Assembly: GCA_020029475.1 (NCBI GenBank)
Contig: JAIBJG010000009.1
Span: 1 to 36,159 of the forward strand
Length of the DNA: 36,159 bases
Reading direction: 5' to 3'
Source of the DNA: Methanobacteriota archaeon
Lineage (GTDB): Archaea > Thermoplasmatota > Thermoplasmata > RBG-16-68-12
Shown here: one piece after another, positions 9,801 through 16,686 of the stretch
Position numbering within the stretch: the stretch's first letter is position 1
Layout of the letters: every line of letters starts with the position of its first letter
Notes under the pieces: model-generated
The model's database searches: none
What the model was told of the DNA's origin: nothing
Seen by the model: only the letters and a program-made list of their open reading frames with translations
Translations under genes and position numbers: made by a program

Positions 9801-11275
9801 CGAACACCCCGATCCAGACGGGTATCGGCTGGACGTTCCCGCCCAACCAGGCCCAGGTCGTCGTGAGCGGGCTCCTCTTCGTGAGCCCGGGATACGCGCC
9901 CTTCGCCCTCGCCCAGGGACTCACCCTGTCCGTGCGGTACGACACGACGCCCGTGACGATTCAGGACTTTGCCCCTGCGCCAGGGTCGACGGTGAGGGAC
10001 CCGCGAGCGTCCATCGTCGCGAACGTGTACGACACGGCCGTGCAGATGATCAACATCGACAGCGCCCGGTTGTGGGTGGACGGCGCGGAGGTCACGCAGG
10101 TGATGCGGAAGCTCCCGACGTTCGCGAGCGCGGTCTCGTGTTGCTACAACCTGTTGACCGTGGCGTATGATCCGCAGACGGACATGGTGGACGGACCCCA
10201 CAGCGCGACCCTCGAGGTCAGTGACATCGCGGGGAACGTCGCGCGAGCGACCTGGTCGTGGACCGTCGACGCGAGTGGTTCGAAGCTCACCCTCACGAGC
10301 CCCGCGGGCGACGGAGTAGTGAGTCGTCCGGCCCTCGTCGTGAGCGGCATGGCGCCCGGCGCGGTGTCGGTGACCGTGAACGGCGTGGCCGTGACCGTGG
10401 ACTCGGTCACGGGTGCGTTCTCGACCGTGGTCATCCTGACCCCAGGGCCGAACACGATCGACGTCATCGCCACGGATGCGGCGGGCAACACGGCCCGGGT
10501 GACGCGGACCATCATCTTCGACACGTCGGGCCCGACGTTGCTGAACGTCCGGTCCAGCGAGCCCTCGAAGACGAACAAGGACACCACGGTGATCAGCGGG
10601 ACCGCGGGTGAGGCCGTGAGCCGCCTCACCGTCGCGGGCCTCGCGGTCCCGGTCCGGGCGGACGGCAGCTTCTCGATCCGGATGCCCCTCGTCGAGGGTG
10701 TGAACACCTTCGACGTCGTGGCGTCGGACCTGGCGGGGAACCGCAACACCGTATCCGTCGTCGTGACCCGGGACACCGTCGCCCCCGCGTTCACGGTGGC
10801 TCCGATCACGCCCTCGATCATCACGGACCTGAGCCGGACCACGGTGAACGTCACCGGGACCGTGAACCTCGTAACGAGCCCGGATGTGAGCCTCGTGACT
10901 GTGAACGGAATCGCGGTGGCCGTCGACCCCGTGACGGGTGCGTTCCGGCGGCAGTTCTCGCTGTCCCTCGGCTCGAACGTCTTCGTCGTCGAGGCGCAGG
11001 ACGATGTCGGGAATCGCCGGACGGCGACGACGTCCGTGACGTACTCGCCCGTCGTCGAGACGATCCAGCGCAGCTACACCTCGTACATCCTCGGATCGGT
11101 CGCGCTGATACTGCTCGTGATCGGGTTCGTCGTCGGATGGCTCTTGCGGGGCGGCAGGCCCCCGCGGGACGTCGTGATGGTGGCACCCGCGGGAACGGTC
11201 GTGGAGACGCGGGCGCCGGAGCCGGAAGAGATCCCGGCTGAAGAGGAAATGACGACCGAGGAGGAAGAGCTATGA
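3815..11275 (+). CDS. Giant secreted subtilisin-family (S8) serine protease with DUF3494 and Ig-like domains
   Basis: This protein of about 2486 residues is predicted to be exported and held at the cell surface. A Sec signal peptide covers roughly residues 1-33 (ASLLVLSALVFSGFVVATSA, then ARADAP). The S8 residues are Asp244 (VIDTG), His703 (QSHGSFVS), oxyanion Asn817 (FGNNG) and Ser952 (FSGTSQATP). The Asp-His gap of 459 residues is far longer than in ordinary subtilisins and holds a VYVDLNFNFDF / DLTGDGVSDVSGG region. A DUF3494 ice-binding-like domain spans about 1198-1400. Modules with an INxATGEI core occur near 610, 1450 and 1510. At least three bacterial Ig-like repeats cover about 2148-2410, followed by one membrane helix (2424-2447) and an acidic tail (EEEMTTEEEEL). 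The stop overlaps the next start (ATGA). Family call is firm; substrate is unknown. Confidence 0.92.
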   Translation: MSNALMRRLASLLVLSALVFSGFVVATSAARADAPAVPDPSAADSSTSVTHSRDSLTPTTAAGDSRLRLALDKMDPSLQPVAQSRQKGYSDVMIYTTNMPQLGQALQAAGARIAYTVDDQTRVQRFVARPWGAAGQMVSIYVQVPNPALLGIAGLDGVAYLQQRDVYAPAIIRDEVTSEEHAQFESVRSQIRDGNFKLPPEITSDKSKGSVSPTSWAIAREHKALDVWRDLGYDGSGVNVAVIDTGEDFGHPSLQGQWAIDTNPGSEYFGWPVMFHPASMEGLFGQGFWTVGSDIDRLPLPYWLSVNDGDVWYSNTDYRANDSNLDGFLVYNNALTPDPVTGLRQYTPQRNPQQYGNWGANFNTRINRNYWIGAPGDPDQIISASGLYRLGVNRDDSLTGLWGEKVGILLVDSVVPEMYDTVYVDLNFNFDFTDDTPVTRANPLAVADLTGDGVSDVSGGLLYFIASSSRVTGEVVIASITGTQTGAALANRGVAVDVTGLRMFEPIALTLESGPTSLYLPGMTEDIIEEFSMGAGDETNTVWSLGSAQTVFGPVTVDLGDLLGLSGFDGRAVDSARLLRGPNTDFSIGLIYDISNSTTTLAAGTDYSINLATGEITWLHNFPAGDFVDIIYQLDSYTLNAGAGTVTFNAPLPTGWRLLATYDDGVPIPYSDIYAANHGLDLFVPANGDLVAFHGDFDFGQSHGSFVSSTIAARPFGNLASPFFEVFGTAPGAKIMGIAACCNVAGPIGLFGSIEDQRDFAAVGYDGITNGFDDASIISNSFGSTQTVNTGFSFEDRWLYDFAQRNPTVTTLIAFGNNGAGYATGAPGGTSPGVITIGAGTSGDYRVLFGFDGGEGNYEFPLCPGPPPIDPATCVGIGAASGDGPGPYGDHAYFSSRGPTLLGQPKPDVVSIGSFAVEAAPLNLYCTNPGTGLDDPAWCDGNFAFDIFSGTSQATPVTSGIAALGIAAYRDTHGGAFPTNTQVRAALKAGADDMHRDILQQGAGWTNALRSTRIMAELDGITSSPSSWIPGSYQGIKRPAFVNLLAAGANDATTITVTNHHPTLAKNVQVSDAVMQRMPNGAFSWAVSVGTGTGRNYILKADGIYAGDGATLLMAEPWTAQWNTADFTKITWTYDSAAYTAPTSLRLDVFDWYDNQHPTFELVAESTLTTYTNQTIMIGVNGETKAKVFNPGTTGFACSQAGVDLRSATGFAVLGGASVTNTGPTIVTGDLGVSPGTSITGFPPGTVIGTIHNNNPIAAQAIADLTTAYNDAAGRTLCPITVAGNIGGQTLAPGLYKSTSSLAVSSGDLTLDAQGDPNAVWIFQVASTLDTTPGRQVILAGGAQASNVYWQVGTSATIGTTSAFVGTIMADQSVTLNTGATLEGRALARIAAASLDSNIINQPGPGTGGTGTPHNFYRDSVGLMTDISPGPCPLIPDPTLYWINVATGEIILCAPLLDGERLYGDYTVYVLIRAGDSVFLSHTGIVPGSETVFLNGNVWAPSNYVINYATGEFTFLTGLALGDVVEISYLWDHPQIYDGFDERNRMTVAVFGGNANSVHESFGRLPTKMHDGLVLNIRSGAAAAIPATLIVEFYQKADWTWLTESAGSLNIPAAGGTSPVTVTATVPAGAQPGLYEGAVYLTDAGTTTTIPVVINVPVTGFPVNLGGNVPSTSLYDNNGVIQGARSGWRQIGDSRYVWADLSLASVPGRRMIYNAILQGRLSDPDMLVFSCIPDPDGYTADATYGPCRMSQLAATKENVGVTDTLFPNKEFMHSDVVSGLIAFQLKAFGSRGTYANGAEPLVANIGIMQATMSGPGNPLGPTEVSTATNRLTGSVPLVVWANVPLYNGLGAAVTEQVSVVCAANLPVTPYPYPGGDFETYLFNAPNKARCDVTANTISVTWVAQFFNGADIDYGIFQDLNCDGVYTVANSFAGTSMATGANPETFSAGFPPPGCYWVHAAGFDATGSTTTTITMNVNRIGVSPFALVNPPTTDVAPNTPIQTGIGWTFPPNQAQVVVSGLLFVSPGYAPFALAQGLTLSVRYDTTPVTIQDFAPAPGSTVRDPRASIVANVYDTAVQMINIDSARLWVDGAEVTQVMRKLPTFASAVSCCYNLLTVAYDPQTDMVDGPHSATLEVSDIAGNVARATWSWTVDASGSKLTLTSPAGDGVVSRPALVVSGMAPGAVSVTVNGVAVTVDSVTGAFSTVVILTPGPNTIDVIATDAAGNTARVTRTIIFDTSGPTLLNVRSSEPSKTNKDTTVISGTAGEAVSRLTVAGLAVPVRADGSFSIRMPLVEGVNTFDVVASDLAGNRNTVSVVVTRDTVAPAFTVAPITPSIITDLSRTTVNVTGTVNLVTSPDVSLVTVNGIAVAVDPVTGAFRRQFSLSLGSNVFVVEAQDDVGNRRTATTSVTYSPVVETIQRSYTSYILGSVALILLVIGFVVGWLLRGGRPPRDVVMVAPAGTVVETRAPEPEEIPAEEEMTTEEEEL
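7406..8015 (+). repeat. DUF3494 domain-coding segment, copy 1
   Basis: This segment inside the protease gene encodes about 203 residues from CSQAGVDLRSATGFAVLGG to SLDSNII. It matches copy 2 in the next gene along its whole length. One run of 32 bases (7685-7716) is identical to 11659-11690, synonymous positions included. Confidence 0.85.
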
Positions 11276-14200
11276 AGCCCGTGACCGCGGCCCTCGGGCT
11301 CGCGTTCCTCATGGTCGCCGTCCTCTTCGCGATCCCGGCGGGGCCCGCCCGAGCGGCGGACCCGAACGGGCCGAATGCATGCGGCCAGGCCGGGGTCCCC
11401 CTCGGAGCGGCCGCCGGTTTCGGCGTCCTGGCGGGCTCGACGGTGACGAGCACCGGCATGACCACGGTCACCGGCGATCTCGGCGTGAGTCCCGGCACCG
11501 CGGTGACGGGCTTCCCGCCCGGAATCGTGGTCGGGGCGATCCACGCGGGCGATCCCGCCGCTGCCGCGGCGATCGCCTCCCTGACGACTGCGTACAACGA
11601 CGCGGCTGGGAGGACCCTGTGTCCGATAACGGTTGCCGGAAACATCGGAGGGCAGACCCTCGCCCCCGGCCTCTACAAGTCGACGTCGAGCCTTGCGGTG
11701 TCCTCCGGAGACCTGACCTTGGACGGTGGGGGCGACGGGAACGCGGTCTGGATCTTCCAGATCGCGTCCACCCTCACCACGACCTCCGGCCGTCAGGTGA
11801 TCCTGGCGGGCGGCGCGAGGGCTTCCAACGTGTACTGGCAGGTCGGGAGTTCCGCGACGATCGGGACGACCTCGGTCTTCGTGGGGACGATGATGGCGGA
11901 CCAGTCCATCACATTCACCACCGGCGCGACGCTGGAGGGTAGGGCGTTGGCACGGATCGCCGCCGTCACGCTGGACGGGAACGAGGTCACCAAGCCCGCG
12001 CCCGCCACCGACGGCGGCGTCGGCGGCGTGGACCTCTCGGGGGAGCGTGGAGGGAACTTCCGGATGGCGGTGCTCTCGGCACCGAGCTGGAACCCGGCCT
12101 CCACGAACCCCACGGACGCCCCGGTCCACAACCTCGTGTGGGACACCCTGGCCCGGCCCGACCCTGTGACGTCGGAGCCGAAGCCGTGGGCCGCCCTCGG
12201 CTGGACCCCGGACAGCGCGGCGAAGACGATCACCGTCTCGATCCGCTCGGGGCTGCGGTGGTCCGCGGGCGGCGCGATCACGAACGCGGACCTCGTGCGG
12301 ACGTTCACGCAGTACGGGTTCACCGTGACCGCCTCGGGCTCCAACCTCGTGTTCAACTTCACGGCGGGGGAACCCGGAAGGTTCTACTCGGAGGTCCTGT
12401 ACGACTGGATTGCATGGGACTCGGTGGGGACCCTGGGATACAGCGGGATGTTCGCGCCGACGCCGGGGAACACGAACCTGCTCGCAACGAACACGCACTA
12501 CTGGGCGGGCCCCCCGAAACTGGACTCCGTGACCCTCGTCGTGGCGTCGTCCGTCGATGACGCGGCGTGCCGGCTCCTGAAGAACCGCGCATTGCCGACG
12601 CCTCCGGCGGGGACGGTGGACTTCATCGGGTTCGGCCTCCTGCCGAACGACCTCACGGACGAGCGCGCGTGCACGGCGTACGGAGGGTTCCTGGACGGCC
12701 TGGGCAACCCCCTGAACAAGTCCCTCGTGAACGCGAACGCGTCCCGCGCAGAGCCGAGCGTGTCCGCGGTCCACAACCCTGGCCCGCGGTTCATGTACTA
12801 CTGGCTGAACGTCGCGGGCGGCGGGGCGATGGGGGACGTGAACTTCCGACGGGGGCTGTACCTCCTCGTGAACAAGCAGCTGGCGGTGCAGATCGAGCCG
12901 AGCTCGAAGGTGACACACTCCCTGATTAGCCGGGACGACCAGTTCTGGTTCATGCCCACATGGGAGGTGATCCGGGACGCGGGCTTCACAACGATCCGGG
13001 ACCCGCTCGGCACCCCGCGCCAGGACACGAACCCGTTCCTCGGGGCCCAGGCCCTTGACATGGCCGGGTACCTCGACCGGGACGGGGACGGCTGGCGGCA
13101 GACGCCGACAGGCGCGGCGTTCTCGATCAACGTCGGCGTCGTCGGGTTCAGCGTGGACCCGCGGAAGACGACGATCGTGGGCGCGTACATCGACGTGCTC
13201 CGGCGGCAGGGCGTGAACGCGAACCTGATCACGTACAACTCGTGGACGGACCTGCGGGCCGCGGAAGCGAGCGGCGCGTTGCAGGTCGCCCTCGAAACGT
13301 ACGATCCCGGGACCTCGAACCCGCGGTGGATGGAGACGTTCCAGCCGATCATCGACGCGAACGACCCGAGCACGGTCACGCACCTCGGCCTCGGGAAGAA
13401 CTCGTACACGCTCGCGGAGCGCAGGCTGCACTACAATCACGTGCCGTACTACAACAGCCTGTGCGCCTGCGTGCCGCCCGTCGTGCACTACGAGACGCTC
13501 GAGGCGTTCGACCGGTACTCGTTCTCGGGATGGGTCGAGCGCTTCGGCGGGATCAACAACGTGTGGTCCTTCGGAGGCCTGCGGCTGCCGGCGGTGGGCA
13601 CCCTGTTCGTCTCGATCACGCCGTTCACGAGGTCCGTGACCTCCGGCGGGTCCACGACGATTCAGATCGTTGTGTCGGACGCCTCCGGGGCCGCGGTCCC
13701 CGGCGCGTCGGTCGTGATGACCCAGACGGCGGGGTACGTGACCCCATCGAGCGGAGTGACGGACGCGAGCGGGCGGTTCCAGCCCACGTGGACGGCGCCG
13801 ACGGTGACCCAGGACATGGACGCGACCGTGACCGCGATCGTGGGCAAGGCAGGCTACGTCGGAGCCGTCGTGTCGACGGGACTGACGACGCACGCGCCCT
13901 TCCGTCCCCTGGACATCCTTGTGGTCGTCCAGACGCCGACGCTGGGTGCGGGCAACACCACGACCGTTACGGTCACCGTGACGAGCCTGGGCGCGTTCGT
14001 CCCGGACGCGGACGTCTCCCTCTCGATCTCCCTGCCGGGGGGCCAGCTGAACCCCAGCACCGGCCGGACCGGGTCCAACGGGGTGTTCACCGCGACGTTC
14101 ACGGCGAACCCGTCCGTCCGATCGATCTACCGGATTGACGTGACCGCGAGCAAGCCAGGGTACGCGCCCGGTGCCGGAGCGGGGTCCGTGATTGTGACGC

Positions 14201-14337
14201 CCGCCCCGAACGACCCGGACAAGTTCACCCGGGTGACGACGATCATCCCGGGATTCGAGACAATCGCGGTCCTCGGGGCGATCGGAGCGGCGGTCGTGAT
14301 CCTGCGGGTGCGGAGCCGAACGCGAAGGGAAGGCTGA
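11272..14337 (+). CDS. Surface peptide-binding protein: DUF3494 + SBP family 5 + Ig-like domains + PGF-CTERM-like tail
   Basis: This 1021-residue protein has a signal peptide at about 1-32 (ALGLAFLMVAVLFAIPAGPARA). A DUF3494 ice-binding-like domain covers about 37-236. A family 5 extracellular solute-binding domain (oligopeptide/nickel type) covers about 255-780: it opens with GGNFRMAVLSAPSWNPAS and keeps the typical LVWDTLARPDP and VSIRSGLRWS motifs. Two Ig/invasin-like domains span about 785-985 (SGAAVPGASVVMTQTAG and DVSLSISLPGG). The C-terminus reads IPGFETIAVLGAIGAAVVIL followed by RVRSRTRREG, a PGF-motif, hydrophobic helix and basic end, as in archaeosortase substrates. Family 5 proteins usually hand peptides to an Opp/Dpp permease; none is in the window. 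Coupling to the protease gene suggests capture of its products. The domain combination is unusual. Confidence 0.9.
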   Translation: MKPVTAALGLAFLMVAVLFAIPAGPARAADPNGPNACGQAGVPLGAAAGFGVLAGSTVTSTGMTTVTGDLGVSPGTAVTGFPPGIVVGAIHAGDPAAAAAIASLTTAYNDAAGRTLCPITVAGNIGGQTLAPGLYKSTSSLAVSSGDLTLDGGGDGNAVWIFQIASTLTTTSGRQVILAGGARASNVYWQVGSSATIGTTSVFVGTMMADQSITFTTGATLEGRALARIAAVTLDGNEVTKPAPATDGGVGGVDLSGERGGNFRMAVLSAPSWNPASTNPTDAPVHNLVWDTLARPDPVTSEPKPWAALGWTPDSAAKTITVSIRSGLRWSAGGAITNADLVRTFTQYGFTVTASGSNLVFNFTAGEPGRFYSEVLYDWIAWDSVGTLGYSGMFAPTPGNTNLLATNTHYWAGPPKLDSVTLVVASSVDDAACRLLKNRALPTPPAGTVDFIGFGLLPNDLTDERACTAYGGFLDGLGNPLNKSLVNANASRAEPSVSAVHNPGPRFMYYWLNVAGGGAMGDVNFRRGLYLLVNKQLAVQIEPSSKVTHSLISRDDQFWFMPTWEVIRDAGFTTIRDPLGTPRQDTNPFLGAQALDMAGYLDRDGDGWRQTPTGAAFSINVGVVGFSVDPRKTTIVGAYIDVLRRQGVNANLITYNSWTDLRAAEASGALQVALETYDPGTSNPRWMETFQPIIDANDPSTVTHLGLGKNSYTLAERRLHYNHVPYYNSLCACVPPVVHYETLEAFDRYSFSGWVERFGGINNVWSFGGLRLPAVGTLFVSITPFTRSVTSGGSTTIQIVVSDASGAAVPGASVVMTQTAGYVTPSSGVTDASGRFQPTWTAPTVTQDMDATVTAIVGKAGYVGAVVSTGLTTHAPFRPLDILVVVQTPTLGAGNTTTVTVTVTSLGAFVPDADVSLSISLPGGQLNPSTGRTGSNGVFTATFTANPSVRSIYRIDVTASKPGYAPGAGAGSVIVTPAPNDPDKFTRVTTIIPGFETIAVLGAIGAAVVILRVRSRTRREG
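11380..11990 (+). repeat. DUF3494 domain-coding segment, copy 2
   Basis: This segment encodes the N-terminal domain of the peptide-binding protein (CGQAGVPLGAAAGFGVLAG to VTLDGNEVTK). It is the counterpart of 7406-8015, about 3.97 kb upstream in the same orientation. Confidence 0.85.
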
Positions 14338-14380
14338 GCCTTCCCACCCTTTCCTTTTCCTTTCTTCTTCCTTTTCCAGA
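14327..14380 (+). terminator. Hairpin plus T-rich tract ending the protease/receptor operon
   Basis: GGGAAGGCT (14327-14335) and AGCCTTCCC (14337-14345) are perfect inverted arms around one base, overlapping the stop codon. A pyrimidine tract rich in T runs follows (about 14346-14377). Archaeal termination depends mainly on T-rich tracts; the strong stem resembles a bacterial intrinsic terminator. Confidence 0.65.
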
Positions 14381-14394
14381 GTCTTCGTGAACCC

Positions 14395-14402
14395 TTAATA
14401 TA
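14395..14402 (+). promoter_or_regulatory. TATA box of the AK6-like kinase
   Basis: TTAATATA is centred 28 bases before ATG 14426. It supports that start, leaderless, over the in-frame TTG at 14414. Confidence 0.6.
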
Positions 14403-14425
14403 CCCCGCACCGGTTGGTGCGGGCC

Positions 14426-14947
14426 ATGCTCGTCGCCCTCACGGGCACCCCCGGGACCGGGAAGAGTTCCGTGGCCGCCGAGCTCGAGCGGCGCGGATAC
14501 GTTGTCGTCGCCCTGGACCGGTTCGCGGAGGAGCGGAAGCTCGTGACCGGGTATGATGCCGTCCGGGGAACGAAGGAGGTCGACGTGGACGCGCTGGACC
14601 GGGAGATCCGGGTCCCCGCGAAGCTCGGGTTCCTCGTCGGCCACTACGCGCACCTCCTGAGCGTGAACCTCGCGATCGTCCTGCGGTGCCACCCGAAGGT
14701 CCTCGCGGAACGGCTCCGGGCCCGCGGGTGGGCGGCGCCGAAGGTCCAGGAGAACGTGGAGGCGGAGGCGATCGACGCGATCACCCAGGAGGCCGTCGCA
14801 CGGCTCCCCTTCGTCTACGAGATCGAGACGACGATGACGACCCCCGAGGCCGTGGCGGGCGTCGCCCTGGAGATCCTCCAGGGGAAGGTCGCGGGCCGGG
14901 AACCGGGCCGCCTGGACTGGAGCGACGAGGTGCTCTCATGGTACTAG
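14426..14947 (+). CDS. AK6/Fap7-type adenylate kinase-like P-loop NTPase
   Basis: This 173-residue protein resembles the AK6 (Fap7, hCINAP) family of small adenylate kinase-like NTPases, which in archaea and eukaryotes are linked to small ribosomal subunit maturation and can phosphorylate AMP. The P-loop GTPGTGKSS is at residues 7-15. VVALDRFAEERKLV and the acidic DVDALDREI stretch follow. The segment VLRCHPKVLAERLRARGW is the AK6 LID-side motif (usual form vLr..p..L..RL..RgY), and the tail EGRLDWSDEV resembles the usual 'grvdW...' end. The start is ATG 14426, leaderless. The next gene overlaps its last ten bases. Linkage to a CDP-alcohol phosphatidyltransferase gene may just be an archaeal neighbourhood. 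Good confidence in family, moderate in role. Confidence 0.85.
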   Translation: MLVALTGTPGTGKSSVAAELERRGYVVVALDRFAEERKLVTGYDAVRGTKEVDVDALDREIRVPAKLGFLVGHYAHLLSVNLAIVLRCHPKVLAERLRARGWAAPKVQENVEAEAIDAITQEAVARLPFVYEIETTMTTPEAVAGVALEILQGKVAGREPGRLDWSDEVLSWY

Positions 14948-15561
14948 ACGCATACCGCCACTTGGCGGACGCGGTCCTGAACCCGATCGCTCGCCGGCTC
15001 GCGCACGTGTCCCCGAACACGCTGTCGTGGGCGGCCCTCGTCTCCGCGGCCTTCGCGGGGTTCTCGTTCCTGTTCGAGGGCGGGTGGCCCCTCGTCCTCG
15101 GGGCGCTCTTCGTGTTCCTGAACGCCCTCCTGGACGCGCTCGACGGGAAGGTCGCGAAGATGACCGGGAAGGCCTCCCGCCGCGGGGACTTCCTGGACCA
15201 CGTCCTGGACCGGTACGCGGACGTCTTCATGCTCGGGGGGATCGCACTCGGCCCGTACTGCCCCGTGTGGCTTGGCCTCCTGGCGCTCGTCGGCGTCCTG
15301 CTGACGAGCTACATGGGGACGCAGGCCCAGGCGGTGGGAGCGGGCCGGGACTATGGCGGGGCCCTCGGGCGGGCGGACCGGCTCGTGATCCTCATCGTGG
15401 CCGCCCTCGTCCAGGCGGGGATCGACCCGAACGCGATCCGAGACCTGGGGCTCGAGCCCCTGCGATACTCCGTCCTCGGGTGGGCGATGGTCCTGTTCGC
15501 CGCCCTCGGGAACCTCACGGCGGTCCAGCGAGCGGTCGCGACGTGGCGGCAGCTGAGCTGA
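14938..15561 (+). CDS. CDP-alcohol phosphatidyltransferase (archaetidylinositol-phosphate synthase-like)
   Basis: This 207-residue membrane enzyme should join a CDP-archaeol-type lipid to a small alcohol acceptor to make a polar head group. The family signature is at residues 66-91: Asp66, Asp69, Gly70, Ala73, Gly83, Asp87 and Asp91, all in the standard D-x2-DG-x2-A-x9-G-x3-D-x3-D spacing. The usual Arg after Ala73 is Lys74. Around it are hydrophobic segments WAALVSAAFAGFSFLF, PLVLGALFVFLNALL, LGLLALVGVLLTSYM, LVILIVAALVQAG and VLGWAMVLFAALGNL. Similarity to archaeal inositol-phosphate transferases is my impression; glycerol- or serine-type acceptors are possible. ATG 14938 overlaps the kinase stop. 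The 3' end overlaps the convergent priL end by 47 bases. Confidence 0.85.
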   Translation: MVLDAYRHLADAVLNPIARRLAHVSPNTLSWAALVSAAFAGFSFLFEGGWPLVLGALFVFLNALLDALDGKVAKMTGKASRRGDFLDHVLDRYADVFMLGGIALGPYCPVWLGLLALVGVLLTSYMGTQAQAVGAGRDYGGALGRADRLVILIVAALVQAGIDPNAIRDLGLEPLRYSVLGWAMVLFAALGNLTAVQRAVATWRQLS

Positions 15562-16573
15562 GCCATCGCGGCTTCTTCCGGTAGTACGAGAGCGGGTGGC
15601 GGATCGTGAGGCAGAGGGCGTCCGGCCCCGGGCAGATCCCGTACGACTTCATCGTCGCGCACTCCGGCGTGGAGTACTCCGTCGCGCTCGTCGTCCCCGT
15701 GATGTGCTCGATCTGGTAGCGGGTGACGTCCACCGCGAAATCGGGCACGTCCCCGAAGACCTTGAAGATCTCCTCGTTCGAGAGCCCGATGTGGTGGAGG
15801 AACGTCACGATCGCGAAGCGGCCCGTGTGGGGGACGTTCTCGTGGTTCTGGATCGACGCGAGGAGATTGTACATGCACGGCGGGAAGCGCGTGATGGAGA
15901 CCTTCCCGAGCTCCTCCGCCTTGAACCGCTCCTTCCGGTTTGCGAGGAGGGCCTTCACGTGCTGGGCGTCCCGCCGGAACGCCTCGAGGACATCGTCGTT
16001 CACGGGGAGGGGCAGCTCGCTCTCAATCTTCCGCTGGATCGCGTTCCGGAGGACCCGGAGGACCCGCTCCCGGGGGAGGCGGACGTACCCGTCCTCGAGG
16101 GGCTGGTTGATCAGCTTCCAGTCCTTCTCCCGCATCGTGCTCGTGTGCCGGAGGAAGTCCGTGAAGTGGAGCCGGAACCCGCCCTCCCCGGGGCGGAGGT
16201 CGAGCCCGAGCTCCCCCGCCAACGAGACGATGAAGGAGGCGTCCTCGATCGAGAGGCGCATCTGGCCCCACACCGCCTCCGTCAGGGCGTACCGCCGGAT
16301 CAGGTAGGGGTCCGCGATTGCGGACACGAGCATCCGGGCGACGGGGTACGCGAGGACCTCCGTGAGGACCTCGACGTCCGCGTGGAGGGGCGGCTCCTCG
16401 AGAGGCGCCTTGTCCCCCTTCTCCAGGGCGAGAAGGACGCGTTCGAACCCCCGGAATCGAGCCCGCCCATACGCGTCTTCGCGGAGGAGGTCGGAGAGGG
16501 TGATCCCGCGGTCCCTGAGGAACCCGGAAGCGTCCCTCAGGTACGGGAACCGGGCGAGACGACGAGGGTCCAC
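15515..16573 (-). CDS. priL: DNA primase large subunit PriL
   Basis: This 352-residue protein is the regulatory Fe-S subunit of the archaeo-eukaryotic primase, which partners PriS to start RNA/DNA primers. The N-terminal helical half carries a typical PriL pattern (YPVARMLVSAIADPYLIRRYALTEA, shown in part: the ARMLVS and RRYALTEA motifs). The C-terminal half binds one [4Fe-4S] cluster through four cysteines, here C233 (RFPPCMYNLL), C305 (TPECATMKSYG), C314 (YGICPG) and C321 (ALCLTIRHPLSYY). All four are present, and the 'HPL.YY' ending after the last Cys is characteristic. The start is GTG at 16573; no ATG exists nearby in frame. The C-terminus extends over the convergent phosphatidyltransferase gene by 47 bases. 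The small subunit gene is not in the window. Confidence 0.94.
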   Translation of the reverse strand: MDPRRLARFPYLRDASGFLRDRGITLSDLLREDAYGRARFRGFERVLLALEKGDKAPLEEPPLHADVEVLTEVLAYPVARMLVSAIADPYLIRRYALTEAVWGQMRLSIEDASFIVSLAGELGLDLRPGEGGFRLHFTDFLRHTSTMREKDWKLINQPLEDGYVRLPRERVLRVLRNAIQRKIESELPLPVNDDVLEAFRRDAQHVKALLANRKERFKAEELGKVSITRFPPCMYNLLASIQNHENVPHTGRFAIVTFLHHIGLSNEEIFKVFGDVPDFAVDVTRYQIEHITGTTSATEYSTPECATMKSYGICPGPDALCLTIRHPLSYYRKKPRWLSSAAATSRPLAGPP

Positions 16574-16655
16574 GGACGACCATCGGCGTGGACGGGGATA
16601 AGGCTTGGCGGGAGGACCGCGAAACTGCGGGCGTTCCCTACGGCAGAGTCAAGGT

Positions 16656-16663
16656 CTTAGTAA
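16656..16663 (+). promoter_or_regulatory. TATA-like element of the glycosyltransferase gene
   Basis: CTTAGTAA is centred 27 bases before ATG 16687, favouring that start over the in-frame ATG at 16588, which lies upstream of it. Confidence 0.4.
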
Positions 16664-16686
16664 GTCGGGGCCTTCGACGGACCGCG

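Noticed and set aside
7406-11990. Paired DUF3494 segments as a mobile element
   Set aside because: Both copies are in frame inside larger genes and have no element ends or transposition gene; domain duplication explains them.
4118-13893. Very long open frames on the minus strand opposite the protease and receptor genes
   Set aside because: They are arginine-, glycine- and valine-rich, have no domain pattern and arise because high-GC third positions remove stop codons on the opposite strand.
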